Under the pieces are notes generated by a model. It was not told where the DNA came from, did no database searches, and was given only the letters and a program-made list of their open reading frames with translations. A stretch of 35,234 bases of DNA. Origin: Myxococcales bacterium (GTDB lineage Bacteria > Myxococcota_A > Polyangia > Polyangiales > Polyangiaceae). Position numbers and translations under genes: made by a program. How positions within the stretch are numbered: position 1 is the first letter of the stretch; every line of letters begins with the position of its first letter. Shown here piece by piece: positions 16,231-24,573 of this stretch. The stretch lies in NCBI GenBank assembly GCA_025351875.1, contig JANXVA010000673.1:1-35234 (forward strand), read 5' to 3'.

Positions 16231-16475
16231 TCACCGCTCGGGTGCTCGCGCAGCCCACTGGCGCACGTTGACGAAGGGCGCGAGATCGACGCCCATGCCC
16301 TCGATCCACCCGACGAACCCTTGCACGTGCGTATCGGCCAGGCCGTAGCCGCCGAGTAGAAAGGATTTTCCTTCGAGCGCGCGGTCGAGGATGCCGAGGC
16401 ACGCGACGAGATCGCCTTCGGCCTTCTCCCGCGCGGCGACGCTCCGCTGCTCGGCCGGAACCCAATCCCTCGATC
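16231..16475 (-). pseudogene. C-terminal remnant of a glutathione S-transferase
   Basis: On the minus strand, about 80 residues read as the C-terminal helical half of a GST. The sequence runs VPAEQRSVAAREKAEGDLVA, then LDRALEGKSFLLGGYGLADT, then HVQGFVGWIEGMGVDLAPF, then VRQWAAR. The LEGKSFLLG and GLADTHV segments are the family hallmark of helix alpha5/alpha6 with its N-capping Asp. The N-terminal thioredoxin-fold half is missing: upstream in frame is unrelated low-quality sequence. This is a truncated gene, not a functional enzyme. It is distinct from the intact GST at 4294. The 105 bp beyond it lie before the radical SAM gene. Confidence 0.8.
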
Positions 16476-16580
16476 CTTCGACGACCGCGTGCCTCCCTCG
16501 TCGACGCGACATATTCGCGGCGTCGCGCGGTGGATGACGATGCTGGTCCCGCTCCCCGATTCCGTGCACACTCCTCGTGC

Positions 16581-17645
16581 ATGTACCGCTACGAGGACCT
16601 CCGCGAGGTACACCTCGAGCTCACCACGCGCTGCAACGCCGCCTGCCCGCAGTGTCCGCGCAACCTCTCTGGTGGCCCGGTCAATCCGGCGCTTCCTCTC
16701 TCCGAGCTCACCCTCGAGGACGTTCGCGCCATCTTTCCGGGCGAGCTCGTCGCGCGGCTCCGCAAGATCTACGCGTGCGGCAACTACGGCGACCCGATGG
16801 TCGCGAGGGACACGCTCCCGATCTTCGAGCACCTGCGCTCCCAGAGCGCGGGCCTCGAGCTCGGGATGTTCACCAACGGCAGCGGACGCACGCCGAGCTT
16901 CTGGGCCGACCTCGCGAAGGTCGTCACGTACGTGCGGTTCTCGATCGACGGGCTGGAGGACACCAATCACCTCTACCGGCGCGGCACGCAGTGGGCGCGC
17001 ATCGTGGAAGCAGCGACGGCGTTCATCGCTGCCGGCGGCCGCGCGGAGTGGGATTTCATCGTCTTCAAGCACAACGAGCATCAGGTCGACGAGGCGCGTG
17101 AGCTCGCCCAGAAGCTCGGCTTCGAGCGCTTCTTCCTGAAGAAGACGAGCCGCTTCTTCGCCGCCGGCAACGTCTCCGGCCGGCGGGTCTTGGACCGCGA
17201 CGGCGCGCCCGCCTACATGATCGAAGAGCCGACCGGCGATCGCTTCAAGAACCCCGCCGTCGTCCGCCTCACCCAGCTCGGCCGCTTCACCGACTACCAG
17301 GCCGAGACCGAGATCGCCTGCAAGGCCGTGCAGCACAGCCGCCTCTACGTCAGCGCGGAAGGCCTCGTCTTTCCTTGTTGCTGGACCGGCGCGCTCTACC
17401 CGCCAGGTCGCCCCGCAGGCACCGCGCAGATCTGGGACCTCGTGCGCCGTCTCCCTGAAGGCAAGGCCTCGCTCGATGCACGCACCACACCGATTCGCGA
17501 CATCGTCGAGGGGCCCTTCTTCCAGACGCTCGTCCCCGAAGGATGGCCGAAGCGTAGCGTCGCCGACGGGCGCCTCGAGCCCTGCATACGCGCGTGCGGC
17601 GGCACGGACACCCACGCCGCGCAGTACGGAGCCTCGCTTCTGTGA
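16581..17645 (+). CDS. Radical SAM protein with SPASM/twitch-like C-terminus
   Basis: 354 residues from ATG 16581. The N-terminal radical SAM core begins VHLELTTRCNAACPQCPRNL, with the [4Fe-4S] cluster-binding Cx3Cx2C. The usual strand/SAM motifs follow: KIYACGNYGDPM (the GGEP-type motif), LELGMFTNGSG and VRFSIDGLEDTNHLY. The C-terminal third carries extra cysteines (IACKAVQHSRLYVSAEG, FPCCWTG, EPCIRACGG), the pattern of SPASM or twitch domains that bind auxiliary clusters in peptide-modifying and sugar-modifying enzymes. The substrate is unknown. Its stop overlaps the start of the next gene by 4 bp (GTGA), so the radical SAM enzyme and the glycosyltransferase are coupled. No precursor-peptide gene is visible next to it. 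Confidence 0.93.
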   Translation: MYRYEDLREVHLELTTRCNAACPQCPRNLSGGPVNPALPLSELTLEDVRAIFPGELVARLRKIYACGNYGDPMVARDTLPIFEHLRSQSAGLELGMFTNGSGRTPSFWADLAKVVTYVRFSIDGLEDTNHLYRRGTQWARIVEAATAFIAAGGRAEWDFIVFKHNEHQVDEARELAQKLGFERFFLKKTSRFFAAGNVSGRRVLDRDGAPAYMIEEPTGDRFKNPAVVRLTQLGRFTDYQAETEIACKAVQHSRLYVSAEGLVFPCCWTGALYPPGRPAGTAQIWDLVRRLPEGKASLDARTTPIRDIVEGPFFQTLVPEGWPKRSVADGRLEPCIRACGGTDTHAAQYGASLL

Positions 17646-18592
17646 GCGCACCGATCTACGCGTGCCCGAGCGATCTCGGGATCGTCACCTCGTACTTCAA
17701 TCCGTGCCGCTTCCGCGCGCGCGCCGAGAACTTCGAGCGCTTCATCGAGCCCATCCGCGCGGCGGGCATCCCGGTCGTGATCGTCGAGGCTCGCTTCGCG
17801 AACGAGGAGTTCACCCTCGACGAGAAGCACGCGAGCCTGCGCGTCGAGGCGCGCGACCTCATGTGGCAGAAGGAGCGTCTGCTCGACCTCGGGACCGGGT
17901 GGCTGCCACCTCATTGCACCAAGGTCGCGTGGCTCGATGCCGACGTCCTCTTCGAGGATCCCGAGTGGGCCACGCGCACGTCCGCGCTCCTCGACACGGC
18001 GGCAGTCGTGCAGCCGTTCGCGAACGCGGTGCGCCTCTCTCGCGGCGCGCTCACGGTGCGCGAGGGAGACGACACCTACCAGAGCTTCGCGTCGATGTAC
18101 GTCCATCGTCCGGAGGCGCTCGCGCACGGGAAATACGATCTCCACGGTCACACCGGGTTCGCCTGGGCGGCGCATCGCGATCTCATCGCTCGCCACGGCC
18201 TCTACGATGCGTCGATCGGCGGTAGCGCCGATCACATGATGGCGCACGCGTTCGCGGCGGACCTCGGTTCGCGATGCATCAATCGCATGGTCGGCAACGG
18301 CGGACGCCACCTCGCGCACTTCCGACGCTGGGCGCGGCGTGTCGACGAGGTCGTTCGTGGTCGGCTGACGTTCGCGCCAGGTCGGCTGCTCCATCTCTGG
18401 CACGGGACCCTCGAGAACCGGCGGTACGCCGACCGCAACAAGGAGCTCCGCGCCCACGCCTTCGACCCCGATGTGGACATCCGCGTCGGACCCACCGGCT
18501 GCTGGGAATGGGCAAGCGACAAGCCCGACCTCCACGCATGGTCCCGCCGCTACTTCGCCGAACGCCGCGAAGACGACGACGAGACTGACTGA
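17642..18592 (+). CDS. DxD-type glycosyltransferase-like protein
   Basis: 316 residues from GTG 17642, which overlaps the previous stop (GTGA). Opening: ACPSDLGIVTSYFNPCRFRA. The middle part has KVAWLDADVLFEDPEW, a DxD-type motif typical of GT-A enzymes that bind a metal-nucleotide sugar. Later segments are HGHTGFAWAAHRDLIARHGL and LLHLWHGTLENRRYADRNK, and the end GCWEWASDKPDLHAWSRRYF is typical of a family of predicted galactosyltransferase-like proteins. The length fits. Together with the radical SAM protein it forms a two-gene operon. The combined reaction is unknown. Confidence 0.85.
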   Translation: MSAPIYACPSDLGIVTSYFNPCRFRARAENFERFIEPIRAAGIPVVIVEARFANEEFTLDEKHASLRVEARDLMWQKERLLDLGTGWLPPHCTKVAWLDADVLFEDPEWATRTSALLDTAAVVQPFANAVRLSRGALTVREGDDTYQSFASMYVHRPEALAHGKYDLHGHTGFAWAAHRDLIARHGLYDASIGGSADHMMAHAFAADLGSRCINRMVGNGGRHLAHFRRWARRVDEVVRGRLTFAPGRLLHLWHGTLENRRYADRNKELRAHAFDPDVDIRVGPTGCWEWASDKPDLHAWSRRYFAERREDDDETD

Positions 18593-18603
18593 CGAGACTG
18601 ACT
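18578..18603 (+). repeat. 13-bp tandem direct repeat across the stop codon
   Basis: Two copies of GACGAGACTGACT (18578-18590 and 18591-18603) span the TGA of the glycosyltransferase gene. The reading frame is not changed. The region 18593-18834 that follows holds no gene I can support. Confidence 0.9.
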
Positions 18604-18834
18604 GAAGAGCGGATGCGCCCGTGCTCGACATCGCGGGGAGTCGCGAGAGTGCCTCGCGCGCGTTCGCGGCCTCGCGCGAGGTCCGCGCGCCGCACCTGGA
18701 TCGTCGATGTGGCGTCGGCTCGAATTCGACGTGCAATCACGGTCGCGAATGGTCACCCGCACGGCGCAGACCGAGCCGATCTTGCGCTGATTGCGCAGAG
18801 GGCCCAGGGGCACGCAGCTTGCTCCTCCGACTGC

Positions 18835-19677
18835 ATGGGATCCTTTGCATCGACGACGTTCCTCCTCGGTGCGCTCGCGCTCGGAGCACTTGCGAGCGGC
18901 GCCTGCTCGAGTGACGACGCCGCTGCTGAGCCGGCCTCCGAGAGCAAGGGGCCCGCGGCGGGCGAGCCGAACGCGACCGAGCCCGGGACGACGCCCGGCG
19001 CCCCGGAGCCCCCCGCGAGCGCGAGCATCACAAGCGACGCTGGCGATGCCGGCCACGCGGGTTGCGACGGGTGCGCGCCGCCGTCGAACCCGAAGACGTA
19101 CCGCCTCCCATGGTCGAAGGGCACGTCGATGCAGCTCACGCAGGACTGCAACGACAGCTGCTGCAGCGATCACGTCGGCAATGACGAGTACGCGTGGGAC
19201 TGGGCCAACGGCAGCTCGTTCGTCGTCCGAGCCGCGCGCACCGGCACCATCACGCACCTCAAGATCAACAGCACGAAGGGCTGCGCGACGACGGCATGCA
19301 GCACCGACGTGAACATGATCGTCGTCGATCACGGTGACGGCTCCCAGGCGATCTACATGCATGTTGCAGGTAACACGGCCGCGCCAGGGATCACCTGTGG
19401 CGCGAAGGTCGTCCAGGGCCAGCCGCTCGCGATGGCGGGTACCACGGGGCATTCGACCGGCGTGCATCTCCACTTCCAGGTGAGCCAGGTCCACGCGGGC
19501 GCGCCGAAGTGCGAGTGCGGTACGGACGGCAAGCAGTGCAGCACGACGTTCAACCCGTTTCCGAACGCGTGGGTCAACGGGCCGTATCACACGCTCCCCG
19601 TCGTCTTCGACGAGTGGGCCACCGCCTCGACGTGCAACGACCGTCGGATGACGATGCCCGGGGCGCTTTCCCAGTGA
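18835..19677 (+). CDS. M23/LytM-type peptidase lipoprotein
   Basis: 280 residues from ATG 18835. The signal ends LASGACSS, with a lipidated Cys about residue 23. A Pro/Ala/Glu/Thr-rich linker (25-80) contains a small Cys pair (AGCDGCAPP). Residues about 90-250 form an M23 (LytM/lysostaphin-type) metallopeptidase fold: SDHVGNDEYAWDW (first zinc-binding His/Asp region), VNMIVVDHGDGSQAIYMHV, and the diagnostic HSTGVHLHFQ with the HxH zinc pair. Several extra Cys pairs (DCNDSCC, GCATTAC, CECGTDGKQC) are unusual for M23 and suggest disulfide-stabilised insertions. It probably cleaves cross-links or binds the wall. The stop overlaps the next start by 4 bp (GTGA). Longer upstream frames to 18613 are not supported. 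Confidence 0.9.
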   Translation: MGSFASTTFLLGALALGALASGACSSDDAAAEPASESKGPAAGEPNATEPGTTPGAPEPPASASITSDAGDAGHAGCDGCAPPSNPKTYRLPWSKGTSMQLTQDCNDSCCSDHVGNDEYAWDWANGSSFVVRAARTGTITHLKINSTKGCATTACSTDVNMIVVDHGDGSQAIYMHVAGNTAAPGITCGAKVVQGQPLAMAGTTGHSTGVHLHFQVSQVHAGAPKCECGTDGKQCSTTFNPFPNAWVNGPYHTLPVVFDEWATASTCNDRRMTMPGALSQ

Positions 19678-21053
19678 GAGCCATCACCGTCTCCAGCTGC
19701 GTCTCTCTCGTCGCGGTCGCGGTCGGTGTCGTCGGTTGGGCGGCAAGCGGTCCGATCGGTTGCGGCAGCGACGCCAGCGCGCCCGCTGCGGCGCCCGCGC
19801 CGGACCCGCCCGACCCCGACGACGACCCCGCGAACGACGGGCCCCCCGGCGGCGAGGGGATGCCGCCGCCCATTCCGCCCGACGGCGGCGTGCAGACGCC
19901 CATCCCCACGAAGATTCGCTACGTGATCGTCCTGGTGAAGGAAAACCATACCTTCGACAACTACTTCACGGGCTTTCCGGGCGCCGAGACCTCGGACAAG
20001 GCGAAGCTCTCCAACACCACCACCATCACGCGACCCGTCGCACCGAACGGGCCGCTCGCGTCGGATCTCTGTCACTCGAACGCTTGCGGACAGAAGGCCT
20101 ACCAGAACGGAGCGATGGCCGGGTTCGACGACAACAACGGCGGGAGCCGCGAGCCGTTCATTCGCTACACCGAGCAGCAGATCCCGAATTACTGGCAGTA
20201 TGCACGCAATTTCGTGCTCGCCGATCACGTGTTCTCGACCACGCTCGGACCGAGCACACCCGGGCATACGGTGTTCTGGACCGGCCGCTCGCTCTCCATC
20301 GAGAACGCGAAGTGCGTGCTCCCCGACGGCGGCGACTGCGGGGGCACGGGCGGCTGCAAGGCCGATCCGCGAACGACCATCAAGACGTACGACCCCGACA
20401 AGTGCACGACGAGCGTGGTCAAGCCGTGCTTCGACGTTCCGGCGCTCCCCGATCACCTCCCGGCTGGCTTCACCTGGACGGACTACGGGACGCCGCACGC
20501 GTTGTCGATCAAGTCGGTGGCCGACGCGCCCGACTACGCGACGCACTTTCGCAAGAACGGCGCGCTGCTCACTGATCTCACGACCGGTCACATCGCAAAC
20601 CTCACGATCGCGCACGTCGGCGGCGACGTGTCCGAGCACCCGGCGCAATCACCGTGTCCAGGCGAGAATTTCTCGGTCGACATCATCAACGCCGCGATGA
20701 AGCTGCCGCAGTGGAGCGAGATGGCGATCGTCGTCACGTGGGACGATTGGGGCGGCTTCTACGATCACGTCGCTCCGCCGGTACACACGTGCGCGAACGG
20801 GGAGGTCTTCCAGTCGGGCTTCCGCGTCCCGGTCATCGTGATCTCGCCGTACGCGAAGAAGGGCTTCGTGCTGAAGACGCCGGCGAATCAAGCTTCGGTG
20901 CCCCGTCTCGTCGAGGAGCTCTGGGGAGTTCCCTTCATGACCGCGCGCGACCCGCACGCGCTCGACGGGACGGTCGGCAGCCTGATGGATGCGTTCGACT
21001 TCGGGCAAACGGCGCGCGCGCCGATGCTGCTGCAAGGGCGCACGTGTCCGTGA
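19674..21053 (+). CDS. Phospholipase C/AcpA-type phosphoesterase
   Basis: 459 residues from GTG 19674, coupled to the M23 gene (GTGA). The N-terminal hydrophobic segment and GPIGCGSD suggest a lipoprotein. A Pro/Asp-rich linker runs to about residue 80. Then comes the phosphoesterase (PF04185) core: IRYVIVLVKENHTFDNYFTG (about 82-101). This is the family ENRSFD region with the nucleophile as Thr here. Further on are STTLGPSTPGHTVFWTG, VVTWDDWGGFYDHVAPP (Asp and His metal ligands, about 353-370) and VPVIVISPYAKKGFV. Enzymes of this group cleave phospholipids, sphingomyelin or phosphomonoesters outside the cell. Extra Cys in an insertion (GGDCGGTGGCK, PDKCTTS, KPCFDV) may be disulfide-linked. 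The M23 partner suggests a joint role in breaking down envelopes or prey, which is inferred. Confidence 0.93.
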   Translation: MRAITVSSCVSLVAVAVGVVGWAASGPIGCGSDASAPAAAPAPDPPDPDDDPANDGPPGGEGMPPPIPPDGGVQTPIPTKIRYVIVLVKENHTFDNYFTGFPGAETSDKAKLSNTTTITRPVAPNGPLASDLCHSNACGQKAYQNGAMAGFDDNNGGSREPFIRYTEQQIPNYWQYARNFVLADHVFSTTLGPSTPGHTVFWTGRSLSIENAKCVLPDGGDCGGTGGCKADPRTTIKTYDPDKCTTSVVKPCFDVPALPDHLPAGFTWTDYGTPHALSIKSVADAPDYATHFRKNGALLTDLTTGHIANLTIAHVGGDVSEHPAQSPCPGENFSVDIINAAMKLPQWSEMAIVVTWDDWGGFYDHVAPPVHTCANGEVFQSGFRVPVIVISPYAKKGFVLKTPANQASVPRLVEELWGVPFMTARDPHALDGTVGSLMDAFDFGQTARAPMLLQGRTCP

Positions 21054-21074
21054 GGCTCTCTCTCGCGCGCGCGC

Positions 21075-22940
21075 TCAGGGTCGGATGCCCTCGGTGACCT
21101 TCGCGGCCACCGCGAAGAGCTCGTCGATGCGCAGTGGCTTGGCGAGGAGGGGAATCCGCTCGCGCGCGATGAAGGCCGCGTCCGCGGGCGTGGGAGAGCC
21201 GCCGCTGAAGAACACGACGCGCGCCGCGATCTCCGGTGAGCTCGCGAGGAGCTCCTCGTAGAGCCGGCGTCCTCCTCCGTCCGGCATCTGAAGGTCGGAG
21301 AGGACGAGATCGAAGTGTCGTTCGCGGAGCCGCTGGCGCGCTGCCTCGACGCCCGTCATCAGCTCGGCGTCCACACGGGAGCGCAGCGTGCGGACGACCG
21401 CGCGCCCGACCGCTGCGTCATCGTCGACCACGAGCACACTTTGCAACGAGGCTGTGCGATCGTGTCGTGCCGACGCTGGCGCGCCCGCCGGAGTAGCAGC
21501 GTCGAGGACGATCGACATCGTCGTCCCTGCGTCGCTCGTGACGAACGAGAGCTCGCCGCCCATCGACCGCACGAGACCGAGCGAGACGGACAGACCGAGC
21601 CCGGTACCCTCTCCTTGCGCCTTCGTGGTGAAGAACGGCTCGAAGACGCGCCGCTGCGTCTCTGCGGTCATGCCGGCCCCGTCGTCCGCGATCTCCACGC
21701 AGAGGCGGTCGCCCACCTTCTTCGCGCAGACCTGGATGCGCCCGGCGCGGTCCGTCGGGATCGCCTGCGCGGCGTTGACGATCACGTTGACGAGCACCTG
21801 CCCGAGCGCCGATTCGTCACCGCGCACGAACATCGAAGCGTCGACGTCGACCGACGTGGTCACATTCGTCCCGATCCGCGCCTTCGACATCGCGAGGGAA
21901 GCGAGGACGACCTCGAGCACCGAGAGGCTCACCTCGGGTCGGTTCGGGTGTGCTGCCGCGCGGCTCGAGTCGAGCAGCTGGGCGACGATCTTCGCGATGC
22001 GGGCCACCGCGGCCTCCGACTCCTCGATGCACTCCCGGGCGTCGGCGGGGACCTCCCCGCGGCCGAGCTTCTCGCGGAGGTAGGCGAGGTTCGCCGACAG
22101 CGCGGCGGCAGGATTGTTTATCTCGTGGGCGACGCCCGCGGAGAGCTGACCGACTGCGGCCATCTTCTCCGCGCGGAGCAGCGCCGCCTCTGACGCGGAG
22201 AGAGCCTTCGTGCGCTGCGCCACGAGGCCCTCGAGCTCGCGCGACATGCGGTCGAGCTCGTGCGCGCTGGTGACGAAATCGCGCGTGAGCGCCCACCCGA
22301 GCGCACCCACGGCGCTGAGGAAGCCGAGCGAGAGGAGGAGCGGTATGCGGACGAAGCCGGCCGCCACGAGCGAGTCGCTGATGGCCGTCGCGAGGATGGC
22401 GCCGAGCGCGAGCGAGTGCACGGGCGCATCGCGCACCCCGTTGCGGCCTGCGCCTACGCAGCGGACGAGCGAGACGACGAGCACCCCGAGGAATGCGGCG
22501 AACGTGAGTGAGCCGAAGGTGCTCGCGGTGGCGATGTCGTAGCGGACGCCGAGCCACGGGATCGCGAAGGAGCCGACCTCACCGGTGAGCATGAGCCCAG
22601 GAACCAACCAGCCTGCGGCCAGGAGCAGAAGCCCGTCGCGCACCACGCGATTCCACGTGGCAGGAGCACCACCGACGCGACGCTGCACGTACCCATGCCA
22701 TGCGAGGCAATGAAGCGAGGCGACGCCATTCTCTACGTGCGTGACCGCGACGAGCCTCGCCGGAGAGAGACCGGCCGTCGCGCACGCATCGAGCCCGCAG
22801 TAGACAGCGGCAGAGACGGCCACCAGGGCGAGCGCGCGGTACTGCGCCCACCCCGGCGCCGAGCCAAAGCGCAAACCGAGGACGGCGACGATGAAGCCGA
22901 CCACCGAGGCGGCGATCGACAACGCGATAGCGGGATTCAT
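21075..22940 (-). CDS. Hybrid sensor histidine kinase/response regulator
   Basis: 621 residues from ATG 22940; a longer frame to 23126 is not membrane-like and is rejected. Residues 1-215 contain about seven hydrophobic helices, an integral-membrane sensor without a recognised name. Residues about 215-265 are a coiled-coil linker. The dimerisation/phosphoacceptor box is VGQLSAGVAHEINNPAAAL (His about 270). The HATPase domain has the N-box region VLVNVIVNAAQAIP, DDGAGM, the F-box EPFFTTK and GEGTGLGLSVS. The C-terminal receiver (about 500-621) has VLVVDDDAAVG, phosphoacceptor Asp in LVLSDLQMPDGG (about 547) and the terminal LAKPLRIDEL. No DNA-binding output domain is present, so the receiver probably regulates the kinase or passes phosphate on. 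It is convergent with the phosphoesterase (21-bp gap). Confidence 0.95.
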   Translation of the reverse strand: MNPAIALSIAASVVGFIVAVLGLRFGSAPGWAQYRALALVAVSAAVYCGLDACATAGLSPARLVAVTHVENGVASLHCLAWHGYVQRRVGGAPATWNRVVRDGLLLLAAGWLVPGLMLTGEVGSFAIPWLGVRYDIATASTFGSLTFAAFLGVLVVSLVRCVGAGRNGVRDAPVHSLALGAILATAISDSLVAAGFVRIPLLLSLGFLSAVGALGWALTRDFVTSAHELDRMSRELEGLVAQRTKALSASEAALLRAEKMAAVGQLSAGVAHEINNPAAALSANLAYLREKLGRGEVPADARECIEESEAAVARIAKIVAQLLDSSRAAAHPNRPEVSLSVLEVVLASLAMSKARIGTNVTTSVDVDASMFVRGDESALGQVLVNVIVNAAQAIPTDRAGRIQVCAKKVGDRLCVEIADDGAGMTAETQRRVFEPFFTTKAQGEGTGLGLSVSLGLVRSMGGELSFVTSDAGTTMSIVLDAATPAGAPASARHDRTASLQSVLVVDDDAAVGRAVVRTLRSRVDAELMTGVEAARQRLRERHFDLVLSDLQMPDGGGRRLYEELLASSPEIAARVVFFSGGSPTPADAAFIARERIPLLAKPLRIDELFAVAAKVTEGIRP

Positions 22941-23067
22941 GCGCGGTCCGTAAACGCTACAACGTCGTGCGCCGGGCGAGGATTCAGGGGCGCAATTTTT
23001 TTGCCCGCTCAGCCATCGATCGCGGCGCCACCGGCTGCGAGGTGTAGGGCGAAGGCCGACTGAGAGT

Positions 23068-24573
23068 TCAGTTCTCGACGTCGCGGCGGATCGCGCGGGC
23101 GAGCGCGAGCCCGTCGGCGGCGACATCTTCCGTCGGGACCCATCGGCCCTCGGCCACCGCCGCGCGCGCGGCTGCGCCGTCGCCTGGTGCGAGCACGTCG
23201 AGCGCTGTCATCGTCGCCTCGCAGGTCGCCGCTCGTGTCGCCACGCCGGAGGACGGGAGCGCATGCGCAACCGCGTCCACGAGCCTGCGCATCTCGCGCG
23301 CAGCGTGCTCGCCGGTGCCTTCCCGCCCGACCAACGAGAGCGCATGCTCGATCGCGACGGCCAGCTCGGCATCACAGCCCGCAGCAAGCCGCTTTGCGAG
23401 AGAGAGCACCTCGAGCTCGCGAGCACGAGGGAGCCTCGCGAGCACGTCGTCATCGAGCGCAGCTTCCGCGCGGTCGACCTCGATGGGCGAGCACACCAGA
23501 CGCAAGAGCTCGGCCGCCGCCGCGCGAGCGCCGTTCTCGGGCACGAGCCTGCGCGCCGCCGCACGCGCGTCGGGCCGCGCGAGCAGCTCCTTCACCACGG
23601 CGTGAACGTCGTCGCCGTCCGCGAGCATCGCCGCGGCGCCGCTCTGCACGGCGCGCTCGGCGCGAGCACGCTGATCGTCCGCGAGCTTGTCCTGCGGTAG
23701 GAACGCCGCGGGCACCCCCGCGAACATGAGCTCGCCGAACGTGTTGTACCCCGCGGCGCACACCGCGGCGTCGAACGCGAGTGACCACTCCGCGGCACGC
23801 CCGGTGAGCGTGGTGACCCCCGCGAACGGCCGACCGCGGTAGAGCGGGCCCGCGCCGACGACCACACTGAGCCCGGGATCTCCCGACAGCGCGCGCACCG
23901 CCGCCTGGATGTGCGCCTCGGCACCGCGATCACCGCCACCTCCGGCCGACACGAACACGCACTTGCGATCCCCCTCGACCCCGAGCTGCGCGCGCGCCAC
24001 CTCTCGCGGCATCAGCTCCCACCGTTCGCGTGAGAGCACAGGCCCGACGTGCACGAGGCGATCGTCGATCGACCTCGGCGCGAGCACCTGCGTGCTCGCC
24101 TCGGGCACGATGACGAGATCGTAGAGCGGCAGCATCGCCTGAAAATCCGCGCGCTCTGCCACCTCGGCGCGCACCGGCCGGTACACGAACGCCGTCCGCC
24201 GGCAGAGGTCGAGCGCGCCGAGCAGCTCGCCGAACGAGCCACGCGGGAACGTGTCGACGATGAAGAGGTCGGGCCGAAGGAGCCCGATGGTGTGCCAGAT
24301 CCACTGCTTCGCGAGCGCCAGGTACGCGCCGCGATCGATCCCGGCCTCGGCGATGATCGTCTTCGATGGGATCTTGAACGCCGCGAACCCTTCGGCGAAG
24401 ACGAGCCCCTCGGCCTCGCTCGACGTCAGGAACCACACCTCGACCTTTCGTCCCATCGCCGCCGCGTAGCGACGGAGCCAGCGCGCCATCGAGAGCAGCC
24501 TCGTGAGGTGACCGACGCCGGTGCCGTTGACGGCGTAACAGACGACGCGGAGCGCGCCGCGGTCACGGGTCAC
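23068..24573 (-). CDS. GT-B glycosyltransferase-like protein with C-terminal extension
   Basis: 501 residues from GTG 24573, which overlaps the upstream stop (GTGA). The N-terminal domain starts LRVVCYAVNGTGVGHLTRLL, the glycine-rich GTGVGH loop of GT-B enzymes, and has RPDLFIVDTFPRGSF. The C-terminal domain shows KCVFVSAGGGGDRG and the donor-binding FDAAVCAAGYNTFGELMF then GVPAAFLPQ, as in MurG-like enzymes. Residues about 370-501 are an Ala/Glu/Arg-rich helical extension that GT-B enzymes normally lack; they contain no motif I recognise. It is the last gene of a tightly coupled three-gene run with two unknown proteins. The sugar and acceptor are unknown. A second MurG-like protein (7043) is much shorter and otherwise different. 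Confidence 0.85.
   Translation of the reverse strand: MTRDRGALRVVCYAVNGTGVGHLTRLLSMARWLRRYAAAMGRKVEVWFLTSSEAEGLVFAEGFAAFKIPSKTIIAEAGIDRGAYLALAKQWIWHTIGLLRPDLFIVDTFPRGSFGELLGALDLCRRTAFVYRPVRAEVAERADFQAMLPLYDLVIVPEASTQVLAPRSIDDRLVHVGPVLSRERWELMPREVARAQLGVEGDRKCVFVSAGGGGDRGAEAHIQAAVRALSGDPGLSVVVGAGPLYRGRPFAGVTTLTGRAAEWSLAFDAAVCAAGYNTFGELMFAGVPAAFLPQDKLADDQRARAERAVQSGAAAMLADGDDVHAVVKELLARPDARAAARRLVPENGARAAAAELLRLVCSPIEVDRAEAALDDDVLARLPRARELEVLSLAKRLAAGCDAELAVAIEHALSLVGREGTGEHAAREMRRLVDAVAHALPSSGVATRAATCEATMTALDVLAPGDGAAARAAVAEGRWVPTEDVAADGLALARAIRRDVEN

Noticed and set aside
16161..17651. A 496-residue minus-strand frame over the radical SAM gene
   Set aside because: Only its last part (16231-16475) is meaningful, as a GST remnant; the rest is a shadow of the radical SAM gene.
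18593..18834. Possible gene in the gap before the M23 lipoprotein
   Set aside because: Only Arg/Ala-rich shadow frames are present; the true start of the M23 gene is ATG 18835.
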